Shown here piece by piece: positions 16,876 to 26,348 of a stretch of 64,000 bases of DNA. Numbering within the stretch: the first letter of the stretch is position 1; the number at the start of each line of letters is the position of its first letter. Below the pieces are notes generated by a model. It saw only the letters and a list, made by a program, of their open reading frames with translations, had not been told where the DNA came from and ran no database searches. Both the position numbers and the translations under genes were made by a program. The stretch is from an uncultured Ruminococcus sp. (GTDB lineage Bacteria; Bacillota; Clostridia; Oscillospirales; Acutalibacteraceae), in NCBI GenBank assembly GCA_910585865.1, contig CAJUGO010000001.1, forward strand, positions 124,001 through 188,000, in the 5' to 3' direction.

Positions 16876-17712
16876 TTAATTATCTAAGTAAAGCCCCTTA
16901 AGCAAGGCAATTTCCTGTGCATATCCGTCTATCTCATTTGGCGTTTCAAGAAAGAAAGGCAGATTTCTAAGATATTTATTATTAATTATTTTTTCAAATG
17001 CGCTAATACCTATTGCTCCTTTACCAATTTTCTGATGCCTGTCCTTATGACATCCGAGATAATTCATACTGTCATTCAAGTGCACTGCCTTAAGCCTTTT
17101 TATTCCTATAATCTTATCAAACTTATCCAGCACGCCGTCAAGGTCATTAACAATGTCATAGCCTGCATCAAACACGTGGCATGTATCAAGACAAACACCA
17201 ATATTTTCTTTAAATCTAACGCCGTCAATTATTTCTTTAAGCTCTTCAAATCTGCTGCCTATTTCGCTTCCTTTTCCTGCCATCGTTTCAAGCAAAACCG
17301 TAGTATGCATATCTTCAAACATTGCATTGTTAAGAGCAGTTATAATTTGTTCAATACCAACTTGAATCCCTTGTCCTGTATGACTTCCGGGATGAAAATT
17401 ATAAAGATTATCAGGAAGATATTCCATTCTCCTCAAATCATCTGTAAGTGTGTTAAATGCAAATTCTCTTGTATCTGACTTTGCTGAACAAAGGTTCATT
17501 GTATACGGTGCATGAGCAAGAATCTGGCAAAAGTCATTTTCCTGCATTAATTTCAAAAGTGCATCAACATCAGATTGAGAAATTTTCTTTGCCGAACCTC
17601 CGCGCGGATTACGAGTAAAAAATTGAAATGTATTTGCACCTATTGACAAAGCCTGATTGCCTATTGCTTCAAACCCATTTGAAATTGAGAGATGAGAACC
17701 TATATTAAGCAT
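16876..17712 (-). CDS. nfo: endonuclease IV (AP endonuclease)
   Basis: A zinc-dependent apurinic/apyrimidinic endonuclease of base-excision repair, 278 residues. It begins [13 protein letters not shown] and shows the family metal-site stretches: [42 protein letters not shown], and [11 protein letters not shown]. The ATG at 17712 has a strong AAGGAGG at good spacing. An in-frame ATG 27 bases upstream has no ribosome binding site and is rejected. It is flanked by an amylase and a GNAT gene with no functional link visible. Confidence 0.93.
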   Translation of the reverse strand: MLNIGSHLSISNGFEAIGNQALSIGANTFQFFTRNPRGGSAKKISQSDVDALLKLMQENDFCQILAHAPYTMNLCSAKSDTREFAFNTLTDDLRRMEYLPDNLYNFHPGSHTGQGIQVGIEQIITALNNAMFEDMHTTVLLETMAGKGSEIGSRFEELKEIIDGVRFKENIGVCLDTCHVFDAGYDIVNDLDGVLDKFDKIIGIKRLKAVHLNDSMNYLGCHKDRHQKIGKGAIGISAFEKIINNKYLRNLPFFLETPNEIDGYAQEIALLKGLYLDN

Positions 17713-17858
17713 AAAAAACCTCCTTACAAATATATCCAATATATAATTCCTTTACAGATTAATAAATTACATTATAAGTGCACCTTTTAGTTTCCTCAGT
17801 GCATTACAGCTATGACACTATTTATGAGTCCTAAAAAGCAAGATAAAGTAAAAATTAT

Positions 17859-18299
17859 CTATATATTTATCCATTGTATAAATGCTGTTTTATCAGAACT
17901 GTTATACCCGGCATTCTGATAGAATTTTAATGTATCTTTATCTTTTGTTCCTGTAAGCAGCATTATTTTATAACAATTTGTTGATTGTGCAATTTCCCTT
18001 GCATAATTCAGGCATTCGGTCGCATAACCCTTGCCTCTGTAATCACCATGTGTAACAACATTTTCAACAAAAGCATACGGTCTTATATTTCTTGTTAAAT
18101 TTGGTATTATAACACATACGCAGGAAGATACTATCTTTCCATTTACCACATTAACAATCAGATGGTGGTTTTCATCCGACAGAATATTATTCCATGTTAT
18201 AAACAAATGCTCTGTTTTTTCCGGCACTTCTTTTTCATGCAAAAACAGATATAACTGCAATAATTCATCTAAATCTTCTTTTACTGCTTCTCTAATCAT
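17859..18299 (-). CDS. GNAT-family N-acetyltransferase
   Basis: A 146-residue single GNAT domain. The acetyl-CoA loop HGDYRGKGYATECL lies near residue 85, preceded by the FVENVVTHG strand. A C-terminal stretch FYQNAGYNSSDKTAF is typical of the family. The substrate (small molecule or protein N-terminus) cannot be told. It has no close operon partner: about 150 bases separate it from nfo and 120 from the next gene. Confidence 0.85.
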   Translation of the reverse strand: MIREAVKEDLDELLQLYLFLHEKEVPEKTEHLFITWNNILSDENHHLIVNVVNGKIVSSCVCVIIPNLTRNIRPYAFVENVVTHGDYRGKGYATECLNYAREIAQSTNCYKIMLLTGTKDKDTLKFYQNAGYNSSDKTAFIQWINI

Positions 18300-18422
18300 T
18301 TCAACTCTCCAATTTTATTTTGTGTTTATTTAACACATGAAACAACATATTTTTTCTAAATCCGCATGCCTGCTCTTGAATAATAATACCTAAATTTTTT
18401 ATGATAATCAGCTAAGGTTTTC

Positions 18423-18692
18423 TTATACCCTTCGTTGCCCTTTTAAAAAATCATTAAATTCTTTTAATTCCTTTTTCTTATCTTCTGAAAGACAATTAAA
18501 TTCAATATTATTTATTGCTCCCTCTAATGTATACAGATGTACAAGACAAATTTGCGGGTACAATTCTTTTAACTTTAAAAATGCCTGTTTGGAACCTAAC
18601 TCAATAAGTTTTTCTGCGGAATCAATTCCAACAGAATTTAGCTTTTTAGCAATTTCTGTACCTATATTCACCATAGATGTTAATTCAGACAT
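18423..18692 (-). CDS. TfoX C-terminal domain protein
   Basis: An 89-residue protein consisting only of the TfoX/Sxy C-terminal domain, a helix-hairpin-helix-like fold: LTSMVNIGTEIAKKLNSVGI near the start and LYTLEGAINNIEFNCL near the middle. In gamma-proteobacteria TfoX controls competence, but stand-alone C-terminal domains in Firmicutes have no established role. A GGAGAG ribosome binding site precedes the ATG. Confidence 0.8.
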   Translation of the reverse strand: MSELTSMVNIGTEIAKKLNSVGIDSAEKLIELGSKQAFLKLKELYPQICLVHLYTLEGAINNIEFNCLSEDKKKELKEFNDFLKGQRRV

Positions 18693-18889
18693 ATTCTCTC
18701 CTATATTTGACTTTAATTCAATTAATTATTATCATATCACAAATTTAAAAATTTTCCAAGCAGCACATATAACGTTTAATCACATAACAAAAAACAATAT
18801 CATGTTTAGTTGGGTAAAAACAGACAAACTGATATCATCAAAAATAGTTTATCTGACCATCTTCTGCAAAGTTTCACATAAAGCAAAAA

Positions 18890-18922
18890 ACTACCGTAAC
18901 TTTAGTAAAAAGTTACGGTAGT
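18890..18922 (-). terminator. terminator after tRNA-Pro
   Basis: A stem of about 14 bp with ACTACCGTAACTTT arms, a short loop, then TTTTTT on the minus strand, seven bases past the CCA end of the tRNA. Confidence 0.85.
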
Positions 18923-18928
18923 TCTATA

Positions 18929-19005
18929 TGGTCGGGATGACAAGACTTGAACTTGCGACTCCACGCCCCCCAGACGTGTGCGCTACCAAACTGCGCTACA
19001 TCCCG
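18929..19005 (-). tRNA. tRNA-Pro (anticodon GGG)
   Basis: Folds by eye into a standard cloverleaf: acceptor CGGGATG/CATCCCG, four-pair D stem, anticodon loop CTGGGGG (anticodon GGG), TTCAAGTC T-loop, and an encoded CCA end. A consensus promoter and a terminator frame it as a single-tRNA transcript. Confidence 0.95.
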
Positions 19006-19018
19006 CTGCAACATTGTT

Positions 19019-19047
19019 ATTCTATCAAAAAGCAACTCGATTGTCAA
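19019..19047 (-). promoter_or_regulatory. sigma-A promoter of tRNA-Pro
   Basis: Minus strand TTGACA, 17-base spacer, TAGAAT, about 13 bases ahead of the tRNA 5' end. Near-consensus. Confidence 0.85.
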
Positions 19048-19299
19048 GCCGTTTACGATAAATAATTTACTATTTAAAAACAGGTTATACTACAAATGTT
19101 AAAATATACTTTTATTTTGTAGTATACAAAAAGACTTACTTGCAGAAAAGAAAGTAACACGAAACACCTTAATATTGAGGACAATACACAACAGTATATT
19201 ATGGTTCAGATAACCCCTTATCCAGCTATTGCTGACAGTTCCCCTTTACACAAAGAATCCTTGTTTATAACACAAACTATTGAATAAAAACCTAAAACA
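19048..19299. other. intergenic region with a dispersed repeat copy
   Basis: I see no gene. The right end (about 19244-19299) resembles about 2505-2569, next to the msmX terminator. The remainder is AT-rich and featureless to my eye. Confidence 0.45.
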
Positions 19300-19327
19300 A
19301 AAGCGTTGTCAATTAAGACAACGCTTT
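19300..19327 (-). terminator. terminator of the surface protein gene
   Basis: Stem AAAGCGTTGTC / GACAACGCTTT with a 6-base loop, followed on the minus strand by TGTTTTAGGTTTTT. Confidence 0.85.
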
Positions 19328-19358
19328 AATATCAGTTTTTGCAAAATAATCAGTCAGA

Positions 19359-20426
19359 TTATTCCTCTCTCTTCTTTCTTGAAAGGAACATTACACCTGC
19401 AGCAGCAATCATAAGACCGCCGAATACAAAGAAGATTGTTGTTTCCTGACCGGACTTAACTGAGCTTGAACCTTTGCTTGTTGAACCGTTATTTGAACTG
19501 TTGCTTGATCCGTTGCTCTTTGAGCCGCCGTTATTCTTAGCATCACTAAGCTGACCTTTATCAACCTTTTCTCCGCCCTTTGTAGGGTCTGTGCAATTAG
19601 AAAGAACTTTCTCAACTGCAGGAGCAATCTTATCTTTTTCTTCATTGCCTGTAGCATTAAGCTTATCTGTTACAGCGCCCATAACATCTACCGGGCTAAT
19701 GTTGAGTTTATTAATAAGATCCTGTGTAAGTGCAAGCTTAGCATCATCTGCATAGTAAGCAATAAGATATGTTGCCATCATGGTAACATCATTTTCACCC
19801 TCAGGGAAAGCAGTACCAACTATATTACCTGTTGAAGTAATCTTTCTTTCAGGACCGCAGTCAGAGTTATTTCTCCAAGCAGCTTCAATTGCTGTTTTCT
19901 CTGAATCTTCCGGGTTCTCAAGGCTGTTGCCTGTGCAGTAAAGTGTATCGCCGATGCAGTTGCCGCTCATAATAGCGTTGTATGTCTGCATACCTGTGTT
20001 TGCACTGAAGATTACACAGTAGATTTTACCGTCTGACTTGCTGAAGTTATGACCTGTCTTAGAAAGGTCGTAAGTTGCGATACCTGATGTCTCATCATAC
20101 TTACATTTTTCAGCTTTGCCCTGCCATGAAGGCCATGACTCGCCTGAAGATGTACCTGTACCGTCAGCTTTCCATACATGACAGAAAACAGTTTTAACAT
20201 TACCCCAGCCTGCGCTCTTGACATCAAACATAATTTCATTGCCTGCGCCAACCTCAGATGAGCCCTCAGCGCCTACTTCTGATGAACCTTCAGCTGCAAC
20301 TGCTGCTGACTGATCCTCTGCTGCTACAGCAGCATCGTCGTCAACTTCTGCTGCACTTGTTGTAATAGCGCCTGCGCTAACAATCATAGTAGCAGCAAGA
20401 AAAAGACCTGCTATTTTCTTGAACAT
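19359..20426 (-). CDS. secreted, C-terminally anchored surface protein, starch-binding candidate
   Basis: A 355-residue surface protein. It has a signal peptide (residues 1-26), an Ala/Glu-rich spacer with a tandem EGSSEVGA repeat, and an aromatic beta-rich domain (about 65-205). A second globular part follows, then a Ser/Asn/Gly linker and a C-terminal membrane segment (about 329-348) with a KKREE tail. The end looks like a sortase signal, but the usual LPxTG is replaced by VKSGQET. The FCHVWKADG and WPSWQGK stretches resemble modules on starch-binding surface proteins of ruminococci. Binding to starch is inference from that and from its neighbours. No cohesin is visible, so I do not call it a scaffoldin. 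A GGAGGAG ribosome binding site precedes the ATG. Confidence 0.75.
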   Translation of the reverse strand: MFKKIAGLFLAATMIVSAGAITTSAAEVDDDAAVAAEDQSAAVAAEGSSEVGAEGSSEVGAGNEIMFDVKSAGWGNVKTVFCHVWKADGTGTSSGESWPSWQGKAEKCKYDETSGIATYDLSKTGHNFSKSDGKIYCVIFSANTGMQTYNAIMSGNCIGDTLYCTGNSLENPEDSEKTAIEAAWRNNSDCGPERKITSTGNIVGTAFPEGENDVTMMATYLIAYYADDAKLALTQDLINKLNISPVDVMGAVTDKLNATGNEEKDKIAPAVEKVLSNCTDPTKGGEKVDKGQLSDAKNNGGSKSNGSSNSSNNGSTSKGSSSVKSGQETTIFFVFGGLMIAAAGVMFLSRKKREE

Positions 20427-20487
20427 TTTAATCTCCTCCTAAAATCGTTCGTGTCATCCAAGATATATAACTATCTTAGTAATAGTT

Positions 20488-20516
20488 ATTATACAATAAA
20501 TGCAAAAAAACTTCAA
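20488..20516 (-). promoter_or_regulatory. sigma-A promoter of the surface protein gene
   Basis: Minus strand TTGAAG, 17-base spacer, TATAAT. Upstream lie an ATTGTGCAA box (20546-20554), also seen upstream of both amylases, and a TTTCACT/AGTGAAA inverted repeat (20556-20578). Confidence 0.75.
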
Positions 20517-20628
20517 TAGATTTAAATTATTTGTGGCTCAATTAATTGCACAATATTTCACTCAAACCTTTAGTGAAAATTCACAATATGAGTTAAATAT
20601 AACTGTTATAGTGGAATTTTGTTAATAA

Positions 20629-23259
20629 TTATTTGAGCATTGCAAACACTGTTTCCTTAACACTGTCTAAAGCCGCCTGAATTTTGTTCAAATCCTTGGC
20701 TCCCGCCATTGCCATATCAGGTTTTCCGCCACCGTTTCCTCCTGCAACCTGAGCAACTGCCTTTACAATTTTTCCTGCATTTGCTCCCAGTTCCATTGCT
20801 TCTTTGCCGCATGTTGCTGCAAATGTTATCTTTTCACCGTTTACAGATGCAATTACCATAACAGCTTTAGGTGTCATTTCCCTAGCACGTTCACAAATTG
20901 TACGAAGAGAATCTGCAGATGTTCCGTTAATTTGACCGGTTACAATTCTCACGCCGTTCTCAATTTCTGTTCCTGCAAAAAGCTTTGTAACCTGTGCCGC
21001 TGCAAGCTTGGAGTTCAGTTCATTTATCTCTTTTTGCTGTGTTCTGATAAGTACTTCTGCTTTTTTTGCTCCGTCAACGACAGCTTTTGGACTTGAAATT
21101 TTAAGAGCTTCGCATACTCCTAAAATTGCGGCATTTGCCAAATTAATATAATCAAGTACGCCAAACCCGGAAAGAGCCTCAATTCTTCTTACTCCCGCAG
21201 CAACAGAACCCTCCTGTCGGATTTTAAACAATCCGAGGTTTGATGTATTTTTTACATGAGTGCCTCCGCAAAGCTCAACTGAAAAATCGCCTGCGCTTAC
21301 AACACGGACTACATCACCGTATTTTTCACCAAATAGTGCCATTGCGCCAAGTTTCTTAGCCTCTGTTACAGGCATTTCCCTGGTTTCAACCGGAATTGCC
21401 TCAAGAATCTTTTTATTTACAAGCTGTTCAACCTCAATAAGCTCGTTGGCTGTCAGAGCCTCAAAATGTGTAAAGTCAAAACGGAAATATGAATCTGTTA
21501 CAAGCTGACCTGCCTGCTGAACATGAGTTCCAAGCACCTCTCTGAGAGCAGCCTGCAAAAGATGAGCTGCCGTATGATTTCTTGTAATATCATCACGGCG
21601 CTCCTTATTTACCGACGCCTTTACCTCATCCTCTATGCCTGCAAATCCGCTTTTAATTGTACAAGCCTGAAGGAAAACTCCTGACGGATCCTTAGTTGTA
21701 TTATCAACCTCAGCAGTAAAACTCTCGCACTCAAGAGTACCGGTATCACCTACTTGACCGCCGCTCTCAGCATAAAAAGGAGTTTTGTCAAGTACAATAA
21801 TTGCACTTTCCCCTTCTCCTGCTCCGTCAACACGGATACCATCTTTAATAATTGCAAGAACCTTGCTTTTGCATTCAAGGTCTGTGTAGCCGACAAACTC
21901 ACTCTTTGCAATATCGGACAGATCTGTTGTTTCGGAAATCCACGCATCTTCGCCTGCGTTTTTACGCGCTGCTCTTGAACGCTTTTTCTGTTCCTTTAAC
22001 AGTTCATGGAAACGGTCAACATCAACCTCTATACCTTGTTCAGATAAAATTTCCTTTGTAAGATCAATAGGGAATCCATAGGTGTCATTAAGCTTAAACG
22101 CATCTTCTCCGCTGAGGGTTTTAATCTCATCATCTTCCATAATGCTCTGAAGCATTTTAAATCCCTGATCAACAGTTTTGGCAAAGCTCTCTTCCTCAAC
22201 TCTTATAACCTTTATAATAAAGTCCTGCTTTTCCTTCAGTTCAGGATACGCCGCAAGATTTTCTTTGATAACGGTATCACAAACCTTATAAAGGAAAGGT
22301 TCTTTACATCCTAAAAGTCTGCCGTGTCGCGCAGCTCTTCTCAAAAGTCTGCGAAGCACATAGCCTTTTCCTTCGTTTGACGGCATTACACCGTCGCCAA
22401 TCATAAATGTTGTGCTTCGTATATGGTCGGTAATAACTCTCAGTGAAATATCGCTTTTTTCATTCTTGCCGTATTCAACGCCGGTAATTTTTGAAATATG
22501 CTTCATTATATTCTGAATTGTATCAACAAGGAAAAGGTTATCAACACCCTGCATTACACAGGCAAGTCTTTCAAGCCCCATACCTGTATCAATATTAGGA
22601 TGTTCAAGCGGAGTATAATTTCCGTTTCCGTCACTTTCAAACTGAGTGAACACGAGATTCCATACCTCCACAAAGCGGTCGCATTCACAGCCTACATGAC
22701 AATCGGGACTTCCGCAGCCTTTTTCGTCGCCTCTGTCAAAATAGATTTCAGAACAAGGACCACACGGACCTGAACCGTGTTCCCAGAAATTGTCCTCCTT
22801 GCCCAAACGAACCATATGTGATGGATCAACACCCACTTCCTCGGTCCAAATCTTAAACGCCTCATCATCATCCTGATAGATTGAAACATAAAGTTTTTCG
22901 GCGGGCATTTTTAAGACCTCAGTAAAAAATTCCCATGCCCATGCAGTAGCCTCATGTTTAAAGTAGTCGCCAAATGAGAAATTGCCTAGCATCTCAAAAA
23001 ATGTACCGTGACGGGCAGTAATTCCGACTCTCTCTATATCGGGCGTACGAATACACTTCTGGCAAGTTGTAACACGTTTGCGGGGGGGTGTAATTTCACC
23101 GGTAAAATATTTCTTCATAGGAGCCATACCGCTGTTGATAAGCAGCAGGCTGTTGTCATCTTTTGGAACAAGTGAAAAGCTCGGAAGTCTTAAACAGTCC
23201 TTTGATTCAAAAAACTCAAGAAACTTTTCTCTTAATTCATTAAGTCCTGTCCACTCCAT
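20629..23259 (-). CDS. alaS: alanyl-tRNA synthetase
   Basis: Full-length AlaRS (876 residues). The class II catalytic domain occupies the first 240 residues (GNFSFGDYFKHEA, DTGMGLERLA). The editing domain shows the zinc-site motifs NHTAAHLL (about residue 560) and CGGTH (about 661). The C-terminal Gly-rich GGNGGGKPDMAMAG end is the C-Ala domain. An AAGGAG ribosome binding site precedes the ATG. Expression is controlled by an alanine T-box at 23475-23724 with its own consensus promoter. Confidence 0.97.
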   Translation of the reverse strand: MEWTGLNELREKFLEFFESKDCLRLPSFSLVPKDDNSLLLINSGMAPMKKYFTGEITPPRKRVTTCQKCIRTPDIERVGITARHGTFFEMLGNFSFGDYFKHEATAWAWEFFTEVLKMPAEKLYVSIYQDDDEAFKIWTEEVGVDPSHMVRLGKEDNFWEHGSGPCGPCSEIYFDRGDEKGCGSPDCHVGCECDRFVEVWNLVFTQFESDGNGNYTPLEHPNIDTGMGLERLACVMQGVDNLFLVDTIQNIMKHISKITGVEYGKNEKSDISLRVITDHIRSTTFMIGDGVMPSNEGKGYVLRRLLRRAARHGRLLGCKEPFLYKVCDTVIKENLAAYPELKEKQDFIIKVIRVEEESFAKTVDQGFKMLQSIMEDDEIKTLSGEDAFKLNDTYGFPIDLTKEILSEQGIEVDVDRFHELLKEQKKRSRAARKNAGEDAWISETTDLSDIAKSEFVGYTDLECKSKVLAIIKDGIRVDGAGEGESAIIVLDKTPFYAESGGQVGDTGTLECESFTAEVDNTTKDPSGVFLQACTIKSGFAGIEDEVKASVNKERRDDITRNHTAAHLLQAALREVLGTHVQQAGQLVTDSYFRFDFTHFEALTANELIEVEQLVNKKILEAIPVETREMPVTEAKKLGAMALFGEKYGDVVRVVSAGDFSVELCGGTHVKNTSNLGLFKIRQEGSVAAGVRRIEALSGFGVLDYINLANAAILGVCEALKISSPKAVVDGAKKAEVLIRTQQKEINELNSKLAAAQVTKLFAGTEIENGVRIVTGQINGTSADSLRTICERAREMTPKAVMVIASVNGEKITFAATCGKEAMELGANAGKIVKAVAQVAGGNGGGKPDMAMAGAKDLNKIQAALDSVKETVFAMLK

Positions 23260-23474
23260 ATATATCTCCTTTTTTGCATATTAATATTCTGTTTTAGCTG
23301 TGCTGTTTTGATATAACCCATGGGCGGCAAACTGGCAAATTATCGCCCGGCGGATTACAGGTCGTTTTTTACCCCTTTACGGTATTTCCCCTAAAACTGG
23401 GAATAAGCTCAGTGAAAAGAATCGTATGATACACAAATTTTTATTCACCATGCAATACTTGCAAAGCTGAAAAC

Positions 23475-23724
23475 AAAAAAACCTGTCCCATAAAAATGGG
23501 ACAGGATAATATATTCCTGCGGTACCACCCAAATTGGCAATCGCCCTCTTTGAGTAATCGTAAGATTACATACCCTTAACGCAGGTATACGCTGCGCTTC
23601 ATCACGCAGAACTCAGGGGCAGCACACCGAAATTTTGCTTAAAAACCTTGCACCATACGGCTTTCTCTCTGAAAAGCTCCAAAACGGTTAATCCCTTCAC
23701 AGCCAAATAAACAGTATTTAGTTG
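23475..23724 (-). ncRNA. T-box leader of alaS (alanine specific)
   Basis: The minus strand carries the hallmark T-box GGGTGGTACCGC (23519-23531) and then a terminator stem CCTGTCCCA/TGGGACAGG (23482-23505) followed by seven Ts. A Stem I-like region with AGAGAG sits upstream. The likely specifier stretch reads GCTGCCCC ahead of TGAG, so either possible triplet, GCT or GCC, codes for alanine. Uncharged tRNA-Ala is expected to favour antitermination. The 5' boundary is set by the promoter. Confidence 0.9.
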
Positions 23725-23730
23725 TATTAA

Positions 23731-23759
23731 ATTATAAAACTGTTTTATCTGCTTGTCAA
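23731..23759 (-). promoter_or_regulatory. sigma-A promoter of the alaS T-box transcript
   Basis: Minus strand TTGACA, 17-base spacer, TATAAT: both hexamers are perfect consensus. Confidence 0.9.
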
Positions 23760-23773
23760 TAGCAACAAACCAA

Positions 23774-24994
23774 TTAGTCGCGCTTTTTTCTGATTACAGA
23801 GCCTTTTGGAATAAGTGCGTCACATTTCATAGTAAGCCTTTGTGTGGGATGAGGCGCACTATCAACAAATTCTCCATACTCATTCATAAGCGAAATGCAT
23901 TTTACATTAAACGGTATACCGCACGGTGGGAGCACATCAAGCACATCTCCGACAAGAAACTTGTTTCGTTGGGAAATAAGTGCCGTTGTGCTGTCTATAA
24001 TTTCCTCACACACTGCAACCGCATCATACTTGCGAATATATCCCCCGTTGTCAGTAGTCTGCCCCGGTTCGTGATTAAAGTAAAAACCGGTGCTGTACTC
24101 ACGGTGACTTATCTTTTCAAGTTCCTCACGAATCCACGGCTTTAATTCAAAGTTTTCGCCCTGCAAAAGATAATCGTCAAGCGCATGACGGTATGCATTA
24201 GTGGTCACAGCAGTGTAATAAGCAGATTTTGCCCTGCCCTCAATTTTAAAGCTTGAAATGCCCGCTTTTACAAGCTCTGGAATATGTTCAATCATACACA
24301 GATCTCTCGAATTGTAAAGATAGGTACCGTCTTCTGTTTCATCAACAGGGAAATACTGTCCCTCTCTGTTCTCTTCAAAAAGATGATATTTCCATCTGCA
24401 CGGCTGGGCACAGTCACCGTGGTTGGCGTCTCTGCCTGTCATATAACTTGAAATAAGGCATCTTCCCGAAAATGATACACACATTGCTCCATGTACAAAA
24501 CATTCAATTTCAAGTTCTTTCGGAACTTTTGCACGCATCTGGGCAATCTCATCAAGAGGAATCTCGCGCGCAAGAACAACTCTTTTTGCGCCCATATTAT
24601 ACAATACATTTGCAGCTGCATAATTTGTCACACCCGCCTGAGTAGAAATATGCAAATCGACTTTCGGAGCATACTTCTTTGCAGCTTCAAAAACACCCAG
24701 GTCGGCAATGATAAATGCATCAACTCCGCATTCCTGAGCATAAGAAAGGAAATCGGGCAGATGCTCAAGTTCATTGTTACGGGGAAGCGTATTGCAGGTA
24801 ACATATACCTTAGAACCATTGGCATGAGCAAGCTCACAGGCCTTTTTCAGTTGTGTGTTATCAAAGTTTTGCGGTGCTGATCTCATTCCAAACATTTTTC
24901 CTGCAAGGAAAACAGCATCAGCTCCAAAACTAAGCGCCGAATTAAGACATTCCATATCGCCTGCCGGCGATAAAATTTCAGGTTTATTTATCAT
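23774..24994 (-). CDS. U32-family peptidase/hydroxylase
   Basis: A 406-residue U32 protein. The family includes RlhA and TrhP/YrrO-type enzymes that hydroxylate RNA bases; the old collagenase name is doubtful for most. Visible motifs are KPEILSPAGDMECL at the start, HISTQAGVTN, and ECFVHGAMCVSFSGRCLIS with a following Cys-rich CAQPCRW, likely an iron-sulfur site. The open frame extends to 25114 but the family N-terminus begins at the ATG at 24994, which overlaps the mltG stop by 11 bases. It is the last gene of the thyX unit. Confidence 0.88.
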   Translation of the reverse strand: MINKPEILSPAGDMECLNSALSFGADAVFLAGKMFGMRSAPQNFDNTQLKKACELAHANGSKVYVTCNTLPRNNELEHLPDFLSYAQECGVDAFIIADLGVFEAAKKYAPKVDLHISTQAGVTNYAAANVLYNMGAKRVVLAREIPLDEIAQMRAKVPKELEIECFVHGAMCVSFSGRCLISSYMTGRDANHGDCAQPCRWKYHLFEENREGQYFPVDETEDGTYLYNSRDLCMIEHIPELVKAGISSFKIEGRAKSAYYTAVTTNAYRHALDDYLLQGENFELKPWIREELEKISHREYSTGFYFNHEPGQTTDNGGYIRKYDAVAVCEEIIDSTTALISQRNKFLVGDVLDVLPPCGIPFNVKCISLMNEYGEFVDSAPHPTQRLTMKCDALIPKGSVIRKKRD

Positions 24995-26348
24995 AACTTT
25001 CAATATACTCCAAATTAGCGTTCTGTTCGTAAAGTGTGGATGCATAATATGCCTGTCCGTTGCTGTCATGGCAGAAGAAATAATATCCGGTATCATAAGG
25101 GTTAAGCGCCGCAATTATTGCATCCATTCCGGGGTTACATATTGGTCCCGGCGGAAGCCCCGCCTTGCTGTAGGTATCATATCTGCTCGTATAGCTGCCG
25201 CCTTTCCCATCGGGAACATCCTTACTGCTTCTGTACGGATAGAACTTGGTTGAATCAAGACCAAGATTTGACACTCCCATATCTGCATCCGCAGTTAAAC
25301 GGTTATGAATAATGGATGAAATATAGTACATATCCTCTTCATTTGCTGCTTCAGCCTGAATAATTGAGGCAATGGTCATAATCTGATCAAGTGAATATTT
25401 TGTATTGCTTTTCTCTACAAGATTTTTGACCGTAGTCTTTTTGCTATAACCTTTTACTGTTTGCTTTTCATTTATTTTATTCTCATAGTTGTTCAATAAT
25501 TTATAAATTACTGACTTGGGATCCTCATTCTTATAAAATTCATATGTGTCAGGATACAAATAGCCTTCAAGTTTATAATAACGCTCGTCCTTGTTTGATA
25601 TAGCACTGATAAAATCAAAATCTTCATTGAAATCATTAGAATTACAAAGTTCAAGAAACTTGTCCGCATCACTTAAAGCACCTTTGCTTTTAAGTGTATT
25701 GGCAATTTCTAAAATATTTTCACCCTCTGTAATCGTTACAGAAACCGTATCTGTTCTGTTGCCGCTGCTAAGCAAATAATTTATTATTGCCTCATAGTCC
25801 ATATTTTTGCGCATTTCATATGTACCCTGTGTAAAGTCATCCGATGCTTTTGTCATAGTTGCAAACATTTTAAAGTAAGACGGTTCATGAATTACTCCGT
25901 TTTTCACAAGTATTTCAGCAACTGTGTTAAGATCCGGATTTTCAGGAATATCAATCTTAACAGTTGAAGAATCCGTACGGTTAATTGCAAGCAAATCATT
26001 CATGCCGGTAATTATGTACAACGATGCCATTGCACCGACTATAACTACCGAAATTATCCAGATAAATCTAAAAATACGGCGATTGTGCTTATTTTTTGCC
26101 TTTCGCTCTTTACTTTCTTCCTTTTTCCTTTTTTTGAGAGCATGCTTTGAATCCCTTGCCATCTGCTCTCTTACATCCTGACCGCTGTATGAATTAAGTT
26201 CAGACGGTTCGGAATCCTCATTTTCGTAAGATGTATCGTCAAAGTTGCTGTCATCAATACTCAATTTAAATTCCTCAGCCTTGCGGCGCCGCTGTTCATT
26301 TAATGTTTCTTCATAATCACTATAGTTGTCGAGGCTCATATAACTCAT
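24984..26348 (-). CDS. mltG: endolytic murein transglycosylase MltG
   Basis: A 454-residue membrane-anchored transglycosylase that cuts nascent glycan strands. There is a long charged cytoplasmic N-terminus (about residues 1-90), one membrane segment (about 92-115), a LysM-like part (about 190-240), and the YceG catalytic domain. The catalytic glutamate is Glu333 in SIIQAEAANEED, and the GLPPGPICNPG stretch follows. The gene overlaps its neighbours by 4 and 11 bases, so translational coupling is likely. Confidence 0.93.
   Translation of the reverse strand: MSYMSLDNYSDYEETLNEQRRRKAEEFKLSIDDSNFDDTSYENEDSEPSELNSYSGQDVREQMARDSKHALKKRKKEESKERKAKNKHNRRIFRFIWIISVVIVGAMASLYIITGMNDLLAINRTDSSTVKIDIPENPDLNTVAEILVKNGVIHEPSYFKMFATMTKASDDFTQGTYEMRKNMDYEAIINYLLSSGNRTDTVSVTITEGENILEIANTLKSKGALSDADKFLELCNSNDFNEDFDFISAISNKDERYYKLEGYLYPDTYEFYKNEDPKSVIYKLLNNYENKINEKQTVKGYSKKTTVKNLVEKSNTKYSLDQIMTIASIIQAEAANEEDMYYISSIIHNRLTADADMGVSNLGLDSTKFYPYRSSKDVPDGKGGSYTSRYDTYSKAGLPPGPICNPGMDAIIAALNPYDTGYYFFCHDSNGQAYYASTLYEQNANLEYIESYDK

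Noticed and set aside
17713..17739. upstream ATG for nfo
   Set aside because: The extra nine residues do not resemble the family N-terminus and there is no ribosome binding site; the ATG at 17712 has AAGGAGG.
19359..20426. scaffoldin with cohesins
   Set aside because: The protein is too short and I see no cohesin-like repeats; it has at most two globular regions.
24491..24880. 129-residue plus-strand open frame
   Set aside because: Antisense to the well-supported U32 gene; no ribosome binding site and no motif.
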